From positions 1 to 23,223 of the forward strand of contig CAXSEA010000032.1 in the NCBI GenBank assembly GCA_964235675.1: DNA of 23,223 nt. The letters are read 5' to 3'. Below the pieces are notes generated by a model. It saw only the letters and a list, made by a program, of their open reading frames with translations. It was not told the DNA's origin and did not search any database. Positions within the stretch are counted from its first letter, which is position 1. Every line of letters begins with the position of its first letter. This DNA is from CAXSEA01 sp964235675. Its GTDB lineage: Bacteria; Armatimonadota; Armatimonadia; Armatimonadales; Capsulimonadaceae. This document shows positions 21,488-23,223 of this stretch, in pieces. Both the position numbers and the translations under genes were made by a program.

Positions 21488-22678
21488 GTGACCACAAACC
21501 AGGTTCGGCAATACGACATAGACGAACAGGAACGTGATGACGAAGAGATCGAAGAAGCCGACGAGTCCCTGGCCCTCGGGTCTGCCGAGCCTCCCACCGA
21601 CGCACCCCCTGCGGGCTTTGGCGGCTTTGCCCTTTCCGAGCGTGGCCTGGACGCGGCGGCGACCGACTCCGACGCCGAAATCGATTCTGTCACCGTTCCC
21701 GTCTCCGCGACCCGCTCCATGTCCGTCGCTGTCGGCGTAAAATCCGCGCCCCGTTGGGACGCGTCCGCCGGGACCTCCGGCAGCGCCGCCGGCGCATCGG
21801 CGCGGCGCGGACGCAGCCAGGCCTCCAGCTCTGATTCCCTCGCCGACCATGGCGCAAGCGATCTCGCCTCTTACATCAACCGTCTCACTCGCTCCCCTCT
21901 GCTCACCGCAAACGAAGAGCAGCGCCTCGCCTTCCGAGTCCGCGAGGGCGATATGGCCTCGAAGATGAAGATGGTCGAGTCCAATATGCGGCTCGTCGTC
22001 TCCATCGCCAAATCCTACTTGTCCAGCGGCATTCCCATGGAGGACCTAATTCAGGAAGGCTCCATCGGCCTGATGACCGCCGCGGAGCGCTTCGACCCTG
22101 ACCGAGGCTACCGCTTCAGCACCTACGCCACCCAGTGGATTCGCCAGGCGATCGGCCGCGCCGTGGACAACAAAGCCAAGGCGATTCGTCTGCCCGCTCA
22201 TGTCTCCGAGTCGCTGCGCAAAGTCGAAAAAGCCAAGTTCGAGATTCGCCGCCAAACCGGCGAGGACCCGAGCGTCGAGCAGATCTCCCAGGCGACCGGC
22301 ATCTCCATGAAGAAGATGAACAACCTGGTGCACACCACTCAGGACCCGGTCAGTCTCGACATGCCTGTCGGTGACGAAGAAAATACGCCCCTCGGCAATC
22401 TCCTCTTCGACAAAAGCTCTCCCGACCCCCAAGAGAGTCTGATCTCCGCCGAAATGCGCTCCGAGATTGAAGATATACTAGACAGCCTCGATGAGCGCGA
22501 GCAAATCATCATGCGCTCCCGCTTCGGCTTCGAGGACTCCGACCGGCACGTTCTGCAACAAATCGGCGAGCAGCTCGGCATCTCTCGCGAGCGAGTTCGG
22601 CAACTAGAGGCGCAGGCAATCCGCAAGCTGAGAACGGCAGCCCGCAAGCGCCGCCTGCGGGAGTATTTGCAAACTTAA
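21488..22678 (+). CDS. RpoD-type RNA polymerase sigma-70 factor
   Basis: The 396-residue product carries sigma regions 1.2 (SDLASYINRLTRSPLLTANEEQ, residues about 124-145), 2 (MVESNMRLVVSIAKSYLSSG to about 235) and 3. Region 4 (LDEREQIIMRSRFGFED, then IGEQLGISRERVRQLEAQAI) is complete. The first 115 residues are acidic, Ser/Ala-rich and lack a region 1.1. In region 2.3-2.4 the usual YATWWIRQAI reads YATQWIRQAI (Gln216 in place of the first Trp). The helix-turn-helix of region 4.2 is canonical, so -35 recognition should be TTGACA. It is either the primary sigma or a close relative (group 2). A terminator follows. Confidence 0.93.
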   Translation: MTTNQVRQYDIDEQERDDEEIEEADESLALGSAEPPTDAPPAGFGGFALSERGLDAAATDSDAEIDSVTVPVSATRSMSVAVGVKSAPRWDASAGTSGSAAGASARRGRSQASSSDSLADHGASDLASYINRLTRSPLLTANEEQRLAFRVREGDMASKMKMVESNMRLVVSIAKSYLSSGIPMEDLIQEGSIGLMTAAERFDPDRGYRFSTYATQWIRQAIGRAVDNKAKAIRLPAHVSESLRKVEKAKFEIRRQTGEDPSVEQISQATGISMKKMNNLVHTTQDPVSLDMPVGDEENTPLGNLLFDKSSPDPQESLISAEMRSEIEDILDSLDEREQIIMRSRFGFEDSDRHVLQQIGEQLGISRERVRQLEAQAIRKLRTAARKRRLREYLQT

Positions 22679-22720
22679 GAAGCGAAGAGTCGCTCTATGG
22701 CCGCTGGGCCACGTTTATTA

Positions 22721-22749
22721 GTGCCATCCACGCTGCGCGTGGGTGGCAC
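22721..22749 (+). terminator. Terminator after the sigma factor gene
   Basis: Two 13-base arms (22721-22733 and 22737-22749) with one G-U-type mismatch surround a three-base loop. GTTTTG follows on the plus strand. The hairpin lies 43 bases after the stop codon. Confidence 0.7.
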
Positions 22750-22821
22750 GTTTTGTTGCAGTGCTTCGACTGAGCGCCGGCTGATTGCTCATCTGCTGGC
22801 GTCCAATGTGAGCCGAAAGTT

Positions 22822-23082
22822 ATGGACCAAATCGCAATCGTCGATCAACGGATCAAAGAGCGCTCCTTTCTGCTGGCGTACTACGCCGTACTTACCGGCC
22901 TCGAAGCAGCCCCTCAAGACGAGGGATTGCTTGAGGCGTCGCGCCGCCTGTCCGCCGCGATCCGCTCCAGATCATTGGAGCTCGATAGCTCAAAAGCCAC
23001 CGAGATGTCGCGGGAAGCTCAGGAAACCTCGGTACTTCTCTACCTGGTGATACAACTTAATGGAGAAGGTATTTACGGCTAG
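22822..23082 (+). CDS. Small helical protein of unknown function
   Basis: An 86-residue frame begins 73 bases after the terminator. The product is mainly helical (RIKERSFLLAYYAVLTGLEAA, then LLEASRRLSAAIRSRSLE) with balanced charges, no membrane span and no recognised motif. There is only a weak ribosome-binding site (GAAAG about 2 bases before the ATG), which is a reason for doubt. It has no overlap with its neighbours. An overlapping frame from 22697 (other phase) is less protein-like. Confidence 0.45.
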   Translation: MDQIAIVDQRIKERSFLLAYYAVLTGLEAAPQDEGLLEASRRLSAAIRSRSLELDSSKATEMSREAQETSVLLYLVIQLNGEGIYG

Positions 23083-23163
23083 CGTTTAGGTTGAAACGTT
23101 CTCATCGCGCATTTCGGCGCTCCCGGTTTTGTGCCGTAATATTCGATGGAGTAAACTTCGGGC

Positions 23164-23223
23164 ATGACGCTCGTCACTCTGCAAGACATCGAAGCCGCCC
23201 GCGCACGCATCTCGGACGCGCTC
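23164..23223 (+). CDS. Probable threonine ammonia-lyase, 5' end only
   Basis: The last 60 bases of the window are an open frame starting at ATG with GGAG about 11 bases upstream. The 20 visible residues (MTLVTLQDIEAARARISDAL) match the start of threonine ammonia-lyases (IlvA/TdcB type), where VTLxDIxxAAxRI is typical. Only the N-terminus is visible, so the active-site lysine and any regulatory domain cannot be seen. Confidence 0.6.
   Translation, partial: MTLVTLQDIEAARARISDAL

Overview
The window looks like a chromosomal stretch of a GC-rich, flagellated bacterium with an outer membrane. P-ring (FlgI) and L-ring (FlgH) genes imply a diderm envelope. The four-domain S1 protein, the CIRCE-controlled groES-groEL pair whose GroEL tail ends in an Asp/Tyr-rich sequence rather than Gly-Gly-Met, and the overall gene mix fit Armatimonadota (for example Capsulimonas-like bacteria). 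That placement is inference from memory, not from a search.

Layout. (1) Positions 129-8418, all on the minus strand, form one flagellar cluster read right to left: flgF, flgG, flgA, flgH, flgI, flgJ, a FlgN-like chaperone gene, flgK, flgL, fliW. This order follows assembly: distal rod, rings, rod cap, hook-filament junction, flagellin control. A sigma-28-like promoter candidate lies upstream of flgF at 8654-8681. (2) Positions 8682-9283 hold a palindromic repeat, a good sigma-70-type promoter and a possible 64-codon leaderless small ORF. A RIO-type kinase gene follows, then a two-gene unit: a small basic protein and a zinc-ribbon protein whose last metal knuckle seems broken by a one-base deletion. 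(3) Positions 10864-13193 are the groES-groEL operon (minus strand), with a perfect CIRCE operator, a -35/-10 pair, a terminator, and a long palindromic element between the two genes. (4) Positions 13283-17060 (minus) carry a membrane protein of unknown function, a secreted alpha/beta-hydrolase, an exported protein with five MTNG repeats, cysC and coaE. (5) Positions 17103-21301 (minus) carry an S1 protein with its terminator, fpg (mutM), and an ABC ATPase with an extra C-terminal domain. (6) Positions 21488-23223 (plus) carry a sigma-70 factor of the RpoD type, its terminator, a small unknown protein, and the first 20 codons of a probable threonine ammonia-lyase.

Most of the window is conserved core genome. 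The observations most worth following are: a Trp-to-Gln change in the promoter-melting motif of the sigma factor; the frameshifted zinc ribbon; the palindromic element family placed between genes inside two operons (flgH/flgI and groES/groEL); the leaderless small ORF; an FlgH without a lipobox; and the Fpg with a changed intercalation loop. I found no CRISPR array, phage, insertion sequence with a transposase, tRNA or rRNA, and no convincing new multi-gene defence-like system.
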